Source: Sipunculus nudus
Taxonomy: Eukaryota; Annelida; Sipuncula; Golfingiida; Sipunculidae
Reading direction: 5' to 3'
Assembly (NCBI GenBank): GCA_026874595.1
Contig: CM049313.1
Coordinates: forward strand, 46,758,159-46,822,158
DNA: 64,000 bases
Shown: one piece after another, positions 10,411-21,281 of the stretch
Layout: each line of letters begins with the position of its first letter
Numbering within the stretch: position 1 is the stretch's first letter
Notes under the pieces: generated by a model
The model's database searches: none
What the model saw: only the letters and a program-made list of their open reading frames with translations
What the model was told of the DNA's origin: nothing
Translations under genes and position numbers: made by a program

Positions 10411-11195
10411 ATGGCTGCACCTCTACACCAGCTTGTTAGCAAAGCCATGGAAAAGCAGAAGGGACAGAGATCAAAGTCTGTGAGAATAATTGATCTCTGG
10501 GGCATGGAACACCAAGAGGCATTTGAGAAACTCAAGGCAGCATTGACACATCCTCCGCTGCTAAGCTACCCTGATTTCAGTCAACCATTCACGTTAGAAA
10601 CGGATGCCTCATTTCACGGTTTAGGGGCTGTGCTTAGTCAGGAACGTGACGGGAGGAAGTGTGTAATCGCGTATGCCAGTAGAGGGCTTAGGGGAACTGA
10701 GCGTGATCCAGGACAGTACAATTCAAAACGCCTCGAGCTCATCGCTCTGAAGTGGGCAATTTGCGATAAGTTCAGGGAGTCAAGGCAAGAGGAGCTCCCG
10801 TGGGATACGGAACAAGGAATGGAGCAGACGCTAGGTGACATAGCTGAAATGACGCGTGTGCCACATGAGTTGTGCTTCGCAGCTCTAGATTCATCAGAGA
10901 AACAGGTTGACCAGCCAAGAGAGTTGTTTCAGGATGAAGTTGCAACGTACTTACCCTCGTTATCCACTGAAACGGTTGCCATGATGCAGGATGCGAGGGA
11001 TCCAGATATCAGAAAGGTCCTTGTTTACTGGTTGAAGGGGCAGAAGTTGCATGTTAGGAAACAAGAGTCCATCCCAGTGCAACTGATGATTCGGCAGTGG
11101 TCCAGGTTAGAAACACAAGACGGAATACTCTATCGTAGGATACGTGACCCTCTTCTGGGAGGAATAAAGCAGATCGTCCTTCCAGCTTCTCTTCA
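10411..11195 (+). pseudogene. RNase H (internally deleted) and pol linker
   Basis: One frame (open to 11283) starts PLHQLVSKA, then EAFEKLKAALTHPPLL, TLETDASFHGLGAVLSQ and YNSKRLELIALKWAI, the first half of RNase H. At about 10780 the reading jumps from KFRE into SRQEELPWDTEQ, a Glu-rich linker with no RNase H C-terminus. The usual YTDxN and DALSR blocks are absent. The deletion keeps the reading frame, so this open frame is chimeric. The second part (RKVLVYWLKGQ, DGILYRR) leads to the integrase zinc region. Confidence 0.75.
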
Positions 11196-12335
11196 GTGTA
11201 TTGCGCGCCATGCACGACCAACATTGACATCAAGGCCATGGTTCGGCCCAAATATTACTTTCCGAAGATGTCCACTTTCATAAAAGACTGTATCGAGAAT
11301 TGTGATAGGTGTATTCTTGCAAAGCATCGCAAGGTTAGAACACCACTGGGGTCCTTCCTCGCAACACGACCCTTAGAGTTAGTCTTTATTGATTTTACGT
11401 TACTTGAAAAGTCAGGAGATGGCCGTGAGAATGTTCTCGTCCTTACTTATGCCTTCATAAGTTGGGTTGTGGCGATCCCAACAAAGGATCAGACTGCAAC
11501 CACGGTGGCGAAGTGTTTAGTGAAGGAGTGGTTTTACAGATACGGGCCGTGTATGCGGTTACACTCCGATCAGGGCAGATTATTTTAGGCGAAGGTTGTG
11601 CAGGAGTTGTGTCGCCTTTACGGGGTTCAGTGGTCACACACCACGAGGTACCACCCGGCTGGTAATGGCCAAGTAGAACGCTTCAATAGGACTATGCACG
11701 ACCTACTGCGGACACTGCCTCCACACCAGAAGGTCAGATTGACAGAACACCTTAGTGAGCTAGTGTTTGTATACAACACAACGCCTCACAGTTCCACGGG
11801 ATATTCTCCCTTTTACCTATTGTTTGGAAGGGACCCTAATTTTCCAGCGGATTTCCATTAAGGAACGACCATAGAGAGTGATGATTTAGTGAGAAATCAG
11901 ATTGACTGGGTTGTGATACATCAGCAAAGGTTACAGGAGGAATATAGACATGTCACAGATAGACTGCAGCAGGCAGCAGCTGCAAGGAAACAAGTTTATA
12001 ACAGAAAAGCAAAGGAAGCTCCGTTGTCCTTAGGGTCAAGGGTTTATTTGCAACAGTTTCTGAAATGACGTTCGAAGATCCAAGACTCGTACGGCTCAAA
12101 GGTCTTTAAGGTAGTCGACCAGCGAGGAGACCAAGATGTTTACAACATTGAGCCTGCGGACGGGTTTGGACCGGTGAAGTGGGTTAACCGGTGCCAACTG
12201 AGGATATACCCAGAACCGAAAGATGTGCAACAACCAATCACTATTCCGGAGTGGCAGGGAAGAGATGTTGACGAGAGAATACCTGATACTGTCTCAGATG
12301 AGGAGGAACTGGATGGGACATTGCTTATAACTTAG
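11196..12335 (+). pseudogene. Integrase of the second gypsy element, three premature stops
   Basis: A single frame runs through the zinc cysteines (CIENCDRCILAK), the catalytic Asp in FIDFT (11391-11393), Asp in HSDQG (11568-11570) and Glu in QVERFNRT (11676-11678, 35 residues after the second Asp). It then covers the C-terminal region with GSKVFKVVDQRGDQDVYNIE and an acidic tail. Stops at 11586-11588 (TAG), 11859-11861 (TAA) and 12066-12068 (TGA) break it; the natural end is TAG at 12333-12335. The histidine half of the zinc domain is lost at a frameshift or deletion near 11195. Confidence 0.88.
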
Positions 12336-12850
12336 AATCCTGTCCCAGGAAGGTCGGATCGAGATACAGTTAGGCTTCCAGACAGAGGTCAAGCTCGTGT
12401 AGAACACCGTCTGTTGTATATAGGAACATTGCACCTGTACGAAGGACTACAAGACGAACAGCTGGGATGCATAGTAACGTTAACCATCTGCCAAGATCTT
12501 CGGCACATCCCAGGGTATATATGTTAACATAGAACACAACCATAAAGAAACGGCGGTGTAATGACGATGTAACGCTTAGGTAGATTGTCATATTAAGAAT
12601 ATTTCATTCTAGCTGCGCGTGTTCTAATGAAATATCTCTATTTTGTTTTGGTACTTTGTAACTTGAGTCATTTATGTCTAGCTTTCATTAGCAACTAAGG
12701 TTTTCAGAGTTTGTTACCCAGGTTAGGATGCCAGGCGTTAAACATCAGTTCTTCTTTGTAAAGGTATATATAGAAACTAGCACATTTCGTAAGTGTAGCC
12801 TGAAGGGTATTTGTAACCTCTTTATCTTTCTCAATATGGGGTGTAGTTGA
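12336..12850 (+). other. Trailing untranslated part of the second gypsy element
   Basis: No coding frame with known motifs between the integrase stop and the polypurine tract. There is no sign of an envelope gene. Confidence 0.6.
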
Positions 12851-12864
12851 GAAAAAGGAGGGGT
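12851..12864 (+). promoter_or_regulatory. Polypurine tract
   Basis: GAAAAAGGAGGGG lies 3 bp before the TG of the 3' LTR, the expected place for priming plus-strand DNA synthesis. Confidence 0.75.
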
Positions 12865-12867
12865 GCA

Positions 12868-13315
12868 TGTGGCAGGCGTCAAAGAGATTAGTTTGACGCT
12901 CCGCAGATAGATGTCGACTTCGGTCGGTCGCTTGCAGTTTCTAACGACTGCGCATCATGTTCTGCGCAAGAGGAAATGTTAAGTCGCCATTCATGAGAAG
13001 GCACATGGTTTGCGCGCTGTTCGTGTATATTGAAATTGTTTCCCGTATTGTGCTGGTTACAGCTAAGATCGACCCAGATGGGCACTTGGCCCAGGGTGTT
13101 GGTGCCAGCTCAGGAGTCACACTCCAGTCCAGTAGATCCTTATTTGCTGTTTCCGGCGGCAGTATAGGCTGTGTGCAGGTGCCTGCCACACAGAGACACA
13201 GACACACGTGAACTACTTTTCTATGTGTATGTGGAATATCATGTATAAGAGCAATTAACTGTTCTGGTCACAGCAGCACGAGTTTTGTCATGTAGATCAC
13301 TCTAAAGTGGTTACA
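12868..13315 (+). repeat. 3' LTR (448 bp) of the second gypsy element
   Basis: Starts TGTGGCAGGCGTC and ends AGTGGTTACA. It retains the 165-bp block (12894-13058) missing from the 5' LTR. Its polyadenylation hexamer is mutated (AATTAA where the 5' LTR has AATAAA). Open frames here on either strand are not genes. Confidence 0.92.
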
Positions 13316-13319
13316 TACT
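13316..13319. repeat. Target-site duplication (right), TACT
   Basis: Pairs with 5968-5971. Confidence 0.75.
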
Positions 13320-16213
13320 CATATATCAAAATCCTGTATATCGATTTACATCTTTTTTTTATGTTGGCCTGAAAGTTCCTACTGATAAAGCTCTTCAGTT
13401 TAACGCCGGAAAGCCGGGAAATGTAGTTAACTGCCTTCTAATTCACCAACAATATACAGGGGGAGGGGTCTCCAGATATCACATAAGTGCCTGGCCGTAT
13501 AACATAAAGTATATGCATATAATACATGTCTATTTAATGTGTATTTGTTATATAATTCACTTATTATATATATAATCTGTGCCTTGCCATCCCAATTTAG
13601 AAACAAAAAATATTATAAAATCCGGGCTTGTAATGATCAAAGACCCATCACAATAGCTCAACATGGCTTAGTTATTGAACTAAAAAGGCTCATTTTACAT
13701 GTTTTAACCATTCTATCAGTTGTAGGAGGTTTTATATGATTGACTACACAAATAGTATACAGTCACTAGCCCTAACATACACTGTACAGCAGTAGAAAGC
13801 AGTAAAATTGCTCTTAACTGTTGTTTTCTGTGGGGAATCCCCATAGTGACCCTGCTGACCTGCTTCATTAATATTCATATATTGAGTTTAGTACCAGGTT
13901 TAAGGAGTTAGTACTTGGTCTGGCTAAACCATCTTTGGTCCTCCTTTGTGCATACCGTTAAGCTTAACTACGCTGATAATCCCGTTTTGGCCAGTCCGAG
14001 ATTTAGAAAATGCATGGACTATATAAGGTTTACTTACAGTCAGCTTTTGAGCATACAGGCCTTTGTGGTTAACTTAACGCTATGTTACTGAGGGAACACC
14101 ATGTTCCTTTTTGACCCACGTCACGTTATTTACGACCGGAACTTATTAAAATGTCGGATTTATTGCAGAGTTTAATAGGTAAAACCCATTTTAAATAGTT
14201 TTTAGGATACTTGTGTGCCAATCACGGAAGGGAAAGGTCAATTTACATCGCCATTATTGTAGCTCGGTTAATTTCTTTAACAGCCCGTAGGCGGCGCTAG
14301 TGCGGCAGATTCATAACGCAGGCCGTTTTCTTTTCTTTGACTCCATATCTCTGGCAAATGACAGCAAGACGATCGTGTTCGATTGGTGTTCTTCTTGACA
14401 GTAAATAAGCTGAATAACGGCAAGTTTAAGTAAATAACACAATTGCTCTCTCGGAATGAATTGTATGGCCAGGCCCGCGAGCTTTGCCCTAGCAACTTAA
14501 CCTACTTAAGCACAAGCGATGTGTGAATGATACGTCTCCAATACTCTTGCGAGTAAATTCCTTAGTTGTACGGCCTGACATCCCAGCCAAAGCCGACGAA
14601 CTATGCTTGCTTGAGTACAAACGGGTTATAGTTGATAATACACTAGCCTACTTAGTAAGCCTCCCAGTGAGGCTTACGAGCACTCTATTGAAAATATTGG
14701 TGTGCCAGCGAGGACATAGAAATTTAGATAAATCAGATGATAAGCTTAAAATAAACAAACGTGGGTCTTAACCGCGTGTGTGAACCATTCCTAATAAGTG
14801 AAAACGAGAAAATTTGCAGGTGGCTACTAGCCCCGCTTGGAACCATTGTTTTGCTTGCACTTTCTGTTTTTATTCACTAGATTGCACTATTTTTGGGACC
14901 AGGCAGTAAATCTTATGCTTGGAACTAAGTTGGATTTCCATGATGAAATAGCCCGAAACCTAACAGCCAATCAGAGGAAGAACTTTGAAAACTGGCTTCT
15001 CCCTGTGTCCTAGAACCTAAAGCAACATGTCGTTTTTTGGATAGAAACCTGCGAGCATCGCTTCTTAACTTTGCACCATGATTATATGTTTAATTTTCTT
15101 ATTTGAGCAAGAAAACAAGTAAGGAGTCGTAGTTAAGGGTATGTTAGCTAGATTATGTTTGGTAATTTGGCCAAAGGAGGGACATTTAGTGATATCAGAC
15201 AGGGCACCACAAGAATGCATGCAGTGCTCTCCATCTCTGTATTATAGAGACGGACACTTTGTCTAATAATACACAAGTGCTCTTGGATAAACTGCTCATC
15301 CGCTTACTAAAGGTATACGGAGCCTGGCATTGCGCGACTAGGTGTAGTTATCACATCTTGCCTCGGCGACAGCATCGGCCCAGAACTAATTAATTAGGGT
15401 CACCACTCGGCTTAACCACCTGACTGCAGGCCTTTGTGTCTCGTAATTACATAAATTCATTTTAAGTGTTAACATGCTTGAAAAATATTTCTGAAATACG
15501 AATTAATTTTCGGTGTCCCAATTTTATTAAAAAAACGAATTTTCGGAAATTCGGCATTCGGAAATACGGCGCTCTACTGAACTAGCATATTACCCATACA
15601 CTTTGTTGCACTTGAGGACCAGTTTAGTTTCATTCTAAATACGATTGAAGGCGCTGTAAGTTCACCCACGTGATACACTGGCGTACCTCCCGTTAGAAGG
15701 CGCTGCATTCTGTTAACACCTTCGCAAAAATGTTGTCAAATATCTCGATCAGGGTGTATGGTAAATGGAAAGAGACCCCATCGGCACAAACTTGGTTTGA
15801 TACCCGACATTTCTAAACCAAGACGGGCATTTCTAGGGCGTGAAATTTAATACTGATATCATGGTCGTCCAAATTACCTAAATATATTATAGAATATTCC
15901 GTGGGTGTTACATTTATCTTAAAACTCATCAAAATCCTTACGTAACTCCTAGAATAAAGTGGTCCGACTGCCATACCTATTGCACAAACTACACTAGAAT
16001 ACATTGATGTCTCTTTATGTATTTTTTCAATGGATTTCAATGAAAGGTCATGAAATGGTAGTTACATAGAGCTATAGCATATTGATGGGATTTATGTGTC
16101 TTTTTTTCATTTGCCAATGCAATTAACCTTTTATGTGGCCATTTCATAAAAGTGACGTATTTTGCAACATACAGAGCGTATAGCTTTAAAATACATGCGA
16201 GTCAAGGTATTGT
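13320..16213. other. No gene recognised
   Basis: Mixed-composition intergenic DNA. Small open frames (13539-13739, 14277-14495 on minus, 14523-14771, 15813-16040 on minus) lack domains and splice context. A perfect 9-bp hairpin (GTAAGCCTC / GAGGCTTAC, arms 14655-14663 and 14669-14677) is present. The part next to 16213 must include the 3' untranslated region of the TRIM-like gene. Confidence 0.5.
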
Positions 16214-18067
16214 TTAAAATTTAAAGAGTCTCAAACTTGCTTTTGTACTTCCTGCAGCCGATGAAACGTCATTTTCACTGATCCACAAATAAGGATGGCA
16301 GTAGGCAATACAAGCAGGACATGATAAACCATCCTTTTCCGTTAATAACTCCCTGATGAAGCTTCCATCCAAAGTAAATTCAAATATTTTCTTGAGCTTT
16401 CGATCTGCGACCAAAATGTGACCATTTGCCAACATTGTAATGCCAGTTGGTTCCTTGAACTTCAGTTGGCCAGCTCCCAGCCGATGCAGAGCTTTGCCTT
16501 CCGTGGTGTACACTGTTATTCCTTTGGTCTGCAGGTCGGTGACTATAAGCATCTGAGGGATAGTCTGGTGAATATGCAAGAAACCATGCAGTTTATCTCC
16601 GTCAATGATCTGTCTGCCCCCCGGACGTTTCAGGCAGCGATGGGCCACCCCAGACAGATACAGGAAATAAAAGTCTTCCCCCTGTACGCCGAGTCCAAAG
16701 GGGCATGGTACATTTAGGTCTAATGGTATTATGTCTGTATCGCCACTAGGTGATATTTTAATAACACCAGTTCCATCAGATTTCGCCAAATACAGTATAG
16801 CTCCTTTTACACAAGGGGCTAGGGTCTTGTCTCCAGAGTATACGTCCTGAACAGATCCGTCCAGAAGAACACTGCACACTTTTCCTCCGTCAGCTTGACA
16901 GACAATGACCGACCCGTCAGGCCATGCGCACAGATTCCACGGATTATCTATTGGACCTTCTTTGTCACAGTCTAATTTGAACAATTCCTTCGGAGGAGCA
17001 TACTCTTCTCCGGAATTCAATATACTGGACAGGCTACAGGCAAAACTGCAAGACTGTATGGAAACAAAGATGTCTTGAGCGCCTTCGATGCTACAAGCAT
17101 TTGGCGTTAGGTTTGCTGCTTGCGGAAGAGAAAGGCCAGCTGTTCTGAGGACGCTGCGTGCTCTCTGTACGTTCTTTTGCATGTCGTGAAACTCTTTGAT
17201 AAATTCAGTTGTGTCCTTTTCAAGTATATTAGAACATTTTGCAATAGCCTCTCCTCCTGTCTGAATCGCATCGTTGAAGCGTTGATGAAGTTTTGCTGTA
17301 TGTTCTTCACATTGTGCACGGTGCTGCACCCTGGCGTCATTGAATAATCTTTCTACTTCTGCTTTGACTGATTCACACTGGTTTGCCATAGCTGCGTCCA
17401 CGAGATCATAGTGTTCCTCACAGTGTAACTCACTGACTCTTACATTTTCTGTTAAGTTCTGCACCTCTATTTTCATGATTTCTATTTCCTCTTGTAATTT
17501 ACTTTTGTTAGGTTGCAGCCATCCCTCCGTGTCTGTTACCTGGTGTTCGTTGTGATCTCCGTGAATTACACACACAGAGCACAACGGTTCCTTACACGTA
17601 AGACACACATATTTCATTACCCCGAAATGGAGCTTGCATAGCGCACGGACAATTTTATGGTCTGCAAAAATCGGGCTTTGCAAATGGTCGGATGCACAAT
17701 CTTCACAAAAATGGTAGTTACAATCGACGCATAATGCTTCTGCCGAGTTCAGCCGTCCTACGCGGCTACATTTTTGGCATGACTTTTGGTTATCCAGAGC
17801 ACTTATAACGTCTGACGCCTCACTGACTTTAAAATCAACCGGAAGACCCTGTACTCCCCCTGGTGGCAGGGGCGATGTAGTCTTACATACCGGGCACTCT
17901 ATCTTGTTTGATGCTGACTGCTTTCTGTTGCCGCATGCTTTGTACCATTGGATTAAACATTCTGTACAAAATGAATGCTGACACTGAAGTGCTCTTGGAG
18001 TCCGGCCATCTTTTCCCTCAAAGCATATCGGGCAGTTTAGTAAATGTGTCTTGCCACCGGATGCCAT
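16214..18067 (-). CDS. TRIM/RBCC-type RING E3 ligase-like protein with NHL propeller
   Basis: An uninterrupted frame of 617 codons from ATG 18067-18065 (629 from an upstream ATG at 18103). In 629-residue numbering, a C3HC4 RING uses C24, C27, C41, H43, C46, C49, C70 and C73. B-box 1 spans ~109-149 (C109, C112, C125, C128, C133, C136, H140, H149) and B-box 2 ~156-187 (C156, H159, C167, C170, C175, C178, H184, H187). A coiled coil covers ~200-330. The C-terminal ~240 residues are NHL-like, clearest at 547-590 (FKEPTGITMLANGHILVADR). The layout matches animal TRIM2/3/71-like proteins, without an obvious filamin domain. The expected role is RING-dependent ubiquitin transfer, with the propeller binding protein or RNA; the substrate is unknown. 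I prefer the second ATG because TTTTAG just before it (exon from 18074) looks like a 3' splice site, putting the first ATG in an intron. Confidence 0.9.
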   Translation of the reverse strand: MASGGKTHLLNCPICFEGKDGRTPRALQCQHSFCTECLIQWYKACGNRKQSASNKIECPVCKTTSPLPPGGVQGLPVDFKVSEASDVISALDNQKSCQKCSRVGRLNSAEALCVDCNYHFCEDCASDHLQSPIFADHKIVRALCKLHFGVMKYVCLTCKEPLCSVCVIHGDHNEHQVTDTEGWLQPNKSKLQEEIEIMKIEVQNLTENVRVSELHCEEHYDLVDAAMANQCESVKAEVERLFNDARVQHRAQCEEHTAKLHQRFNDAIQTGGEAIAKCSNILEKDTTEFIKEFHDMQKNVQRARSVLRTAGLSLPQAANLTPNACSIEGAQDIFVSIQSCSFACSLSSILNSGEEYAPPKELFKLDCDKEGPIDNPWNLCAWPDGSVIVCQADGGKVCSVLLDGSVQDVYSGDKTLAPCVKGAILYLAKSDGTGVIKISPSGDTDIIPLDLNVPCPFGLGVQGEDFYFLYLSGVAHRCLKRPGGRQIIDGDKLHGFLHIHQTIPQMLIVTDLQTKGITVYTTEGKALHRLGAGQLKFKEPTGITMLANGHILVADRKLKKIFEFTLDGSFIRELLTEKDGLSCPACIAYCHPYLWISENDVSSAAGSTKASLRLFKF

Positions 18068-18073
18068 TGCGTT

Positions 18074-18078
18074 TCTAA
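18074..18078 (-). promoter_or_regulatory. Candidate 3' splice site in the 5'UTR of the TRIM-like gene
   Basis: On the minus strand the sequence ATTATTTTTAG ends at 18075 and is followed by AAACGCAATGG. A T-rich run ending in AG seven bases before the preferred start codon suggests a 5'UTR intron with a single coding exon, a common arrangement for animal TRIM genes. No transcript evidence is available. Confidence 0.45.
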
Positions 18079-18298
18079 AAATAATATTAAATGAACAATC
18101 CATAAATAAAACCTAAATATAATCCTGGATAAATCAGAAACCATGACTTTTCTGTCATTAAATTTTGTTTCTGCTCTAATATTCTCAGCATTGATATATA
18201 GATATATACAAAAGTAAACGTAAATATCATGTCTATATGTATTTTATTGGAAAGTCCATCACGACAACGTTAAAATTCACAAAAAGTGGCCTTCAAGT

Positions 18299-18592
18299 TT
18301 GCAGGGGTTGAAGCGGGGGAAATCACAGGACTTAAAGCCGAGAGATTGTGAGTTCAAAACCCAGCCGAAGAGCACTGAGATATTTCACGGTCGCCACCAA
18401 CCCATTCTTAGCGTTCTGCAGTTTTCATGGGAAGGCTGTGCCCCTAAGCCGTGTATCACTTATGCACAAGTGAGTTGGTCTTTAGGAGTTAATTGGTTTT
18501 ATGACCCAGCAATGGGTTACATTGCACTCCCAGGAACTACAGGTGCGGTATACATCGGGCATTTGTATCCTGGATGACACCAGGATACAAAA
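18299..18592 (+). repeat. SINE-like repeat with degenerate tRNA B box and 3' hairpin
   Basis: AGTTCAAAACC (18351-18361) fits the RNA polymerase III B box GGTTCRANNCC at 10 of 11 positions. It is followed by a body containing TATGACCCAG and CACTCCCAGGA. A perfect 12-bp inverted repeat (TTTGTATCCTGG 18562-18573 / CCAGGATACAAA 18580-18591) closes it. The A box is not clear. The open frame 18299-18577 inside it is not a gene. Confidence 0.45.
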
Positions 18593-18779
18593 TAATACTA
18601 GATGTGGTCGGACAATTGTCCTCAGAGGGCCCCGCATTTCTGGTGGTGCTGGACTAGTTTGGGCGAAAAATTAAGTTAAATTTGAAAAATATGACAAACA
18701 AAAACAGCTTTTTATCCAAATGCATGAGGGAAAAAATCCTAATGGATCAAATGTTATTAAAGAGGATATGTCTGAAATA

Positions 18780-19960
18780 ATGTGTGCAATTGAAAATCAC
18801 TGAATGTAGTCTGTTGGCCATATTTGATTTTGACCTAGTCTGTAATTCAATTGGTCTGGAGCCCTCATTGTCACCAATGATCCCTGTGAAAATTGGAAAG
18901 CTGCAGTAGGTTGTTGTTGAGTAATCGCTCACGAAAGAAAATCAGCGATCGGGCTGTGGCAGCCATATTGGAATTCCAACAGGTCTGTAATTCAATAGGT
19001 CTGTAGCCCTCATAGGTACCAATCATCCCGGTGAATTTGGATAAGCTTCTGAAGGTTGTTGTTGAGTTATCGCGCGCAAAAGAAAATGAGGGATCAGGCT
19101 GTGGCAGCCATATTGGAATTCCAACAGGCCTATTATTCAATAGGTCTGGAGCCCTTATAGGTACCAATCATCCCTGTGAATTTGGGAAAGCTGCAATAGG
19201 TTGTTGTTAAGTTATCGCGCGTGAAAGAAAATCAACGATCCGGCTGTGGCAGCCATATTGGAATTCCGACATGTCTGTAATTCAAGTGGTCTGGAGCCCT
19301 CATAGGTACCAATCATCCCTGTCAATATGGGAATGCTGCAGTAGGTTGTTGTTGAGTTATTGTGTGCGAAAGAAATTCAGCGAACTGGCTGTGGCGGCCA
19401 TATTGAAATTCCAACAGGTCTGTAATTTAGGAGGTCTGGAGCCCTCATAGGTACTAATCATTCTTGGTAATTTTGGAAAGCCGCAGTAGGTTGCTGTTGA
19501 GTTATCGCACGCGAAAGATAAACAACGATCGGAATGTGGCGGCCATATTGGAATTCCGACAGGTCTTTAATTCAATAGGTCTAGAGCCCTCATAGGTACC
19601 AATCATTCCTGTGAATTTGGGAAAGCTGCAGTGGGTCGTTGTTGAGTTATCCCACGCACAAGAAAAACAGCGATCAGGCTGTGGCAGCCATATTTGAATT
19701 CCGACAGGTCTGTAATTCAATAGATCAAGAGCCCTGATAGGTAGCATTTATCCCTGTGAATTTTGGAAAGCTGCAGTGCGTTGTTGTTGAGTTATCGCGC
19801 GCGAAAGAAAATCAGCGATCGGGCTGTGGCAGCCATATTGGAATTCCGACAGGTCTGTTATTCAATAGGTCTGGAGTCCTCATAGGTACCAATCATCCCT
19901 GTGAATTTGGGAAAGCTGCATTAGGTTGTCGTTGAGTTATCGCGCGCGAAAGAAAGTGTC
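18780..19960. repeat. 145-bp tandem repeat, about 8 copies
   Basis: The landmark GCTGTGGCAGCCATATT recurs at 18953, 19098, 19243, 19388, 19533, 19678 and 19823, exactly 145 bp apart. An older copy is anchored by CATATT at 18819. Spacing is constant although the units differ by many substitutions. Confidence 0.92.
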
Positions 19961-19963
19961 ACT

Positions 19964-20005
19964 GACGGAAGGACGGAAGGACGGATGGACGGAAGGACGG
20001 ACTGA
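19964..20005. repeat. Imperfect (GGAC/GGAA) tetranucleotide tract
   Basis: Runs of GGACGGAAGGACGG close the 145-bp array. It corresponds to the ACGG tract of pearl-like elements. Similar tracts recur at 37785-37816 and 38899-38908. Confidence 0.85.
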
Positions 20006-20046
20006 CACGGTGATCACTATAGGGCACCGCTTGTCAAGCGGGGCCC

Positions 20047-21166
20047 TAATAATAATAGTCTCATACCGAAATGGAACGTTGCAGATGTACATACTCAGAT
20101 AAAGAATTAGTTATGACAACATTAAAAGAAGGGGCGCAGTTACCTATACTTAAAAAGTAAAAATACCACCACCAGCAGAAATATATATAATATATTCACA
20201 GTGACAAGGGACACATTCAAACTCACGAACCGCACCGTATGAATGTTGTAATATGCGTGGATACAAAGTCCTTATACCACAATCAAAGAAACTATATATA
20301 AACTCGATCTCGTGATTCAATGAAGTAACTCCATATTTTGTGCCTGAAGGGTTTTAGGTGTCACATATAATGTATCATCAAAACCACTGTGTAACCTCCT
20401 GTGAGGGGACTATGTTGTAATATTGGCAAGACCCCGTTCATAAAAAAGACCACTCTCATTACTCACGACTCGAGGTCGGTCATATGACGGTGACAAAAGA
20501 TAAGCAAATATACACTTTGCTAAAACCATTTTTTCTCAACGTCTGAAACTTTATAAAATATACCTTTGCATGACGAGTCACGATCTTCACTTATTTGAAG
20601 AAACAACTCTGTCGGCCAGCTATCACGGGTTGATGCAATTTCATATTTTGTACTGTTTATATTTTACAACCCGAAGTTTCATATACTAGTATCACACTAG
20701 TCATTTTTTATCCAATTCTAAACATTGATCAACTACAAAATTAAAGCACAAACATTGATATTGAGGCGCTTTATTTAGAATTATAACAGCTTTCCTAAAG
20801 GGTTATTATCTCGGGATGGTGGGACTATAATTAACAATTCTTTCACTACTATACTTATAATTATCTAACCTCATATATTTTATATTCAACAGAAAGACAA
20901 ATCCTACCTTTTCATAATAATACCGTAACGTGTTGTATGGTTGTGCTACCTGACGTGTTGACTGGGTATTACCGGTTATCTGGCTGTTGTGATTGCTTTT
21001 ACACGGACTTGGACTGTGTATCCTACATGAACATTACATCAAACAGAACGGGAATGTTTTCGAGTCAGACAGGTTATAGCACACGTGTAACCCACCACAC
21101 AATAACACTGTGCAGTGGCGTCGAAAGGGGGGGGGGGGGAGCGCTGATTCAGACGCGTAGTATATA
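20047..21166. other. No gene recognised
   Basis: AT-rich DNA. Near 21114-21139 a CAGTGGCGTCG is followed by a run of 13 G (21127-21139), a phrase that resembles transposon ends seen elsewhere in the window. The frame at 20937-21257 runs through G and TA repeats and is rejected. Confidence 0.5.
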
Positions 21167-21167
21167 T

Positions 21168-21207
<40 letters not shown>
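21167..21207. repeat. (TA)n microsatellite
   Basis: About 40 bp of TA dinucleotides. It lies ~75 bp outside the left inverted repeat of the element at 21282-22322. Confidence 0.9.
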
Positions 21208-21212
<5 letters not shown>

Positions 21213-21281
21213 GATAGTATATATGTTTGCAGAACGAATCCAATAGTGCTCTATTAGCGGTTTGATCAGAGCTGGTATACA

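Larger units (their letters stand above)
5972..13315 (+). mobile_element. Full-length, inactive Ty3/gypsy LTR retrotransposon
   Basis: The element is 7344 bp, bounded by LTRs that start TGTGGCAGG and end GGTTACA and by a 4-bp TACT duplication. Internally it has a primer binding site, long leader, gag with zinc knuckle, protease, RT, RNase H, integrase, a trailing region and a polypurine tract. Every domain is recognisable but frames are broken many times (about 7790, 7970, 8010, 8336, 9138, 9776, 10050, 10150, 11195, 11586, 11859 and 12066). The LTRs differ by roughly a dozen substitutions over their shared ~265 bp plus one 165-bp deletion, so the insertion is not recent. Confidence 0.95.
18627..20046. 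mobile_element. Pearl-like non-autonomous element with tandem core
   Basis: Short inverted ends (GGGCCCCGC near 18627, GCGGGGCCC at 20037-20045) enclose about eight 145-bp core repeats and then a GGAC/ACGG tetranucleotide tract (19964-20005). Inverted ends, a ~150-160-bp tandem core and an ACGG-type microsatellite are the description I know for bivalve 'pearl' elements. It encodes nothing convincing; minus-strand frames at 18871-19167 and 19502-19747 come from the repeat. Confidence 0.7.

Noticed and set aside
12888-13211. Frames on both strands at 12888-13211
   Set aside because: They lie within the 3' LTR of the second gypsy element.
20937-21257. 106-codon frame
   Set aside because: Runs through G13 and (TA)n; composition-driven.
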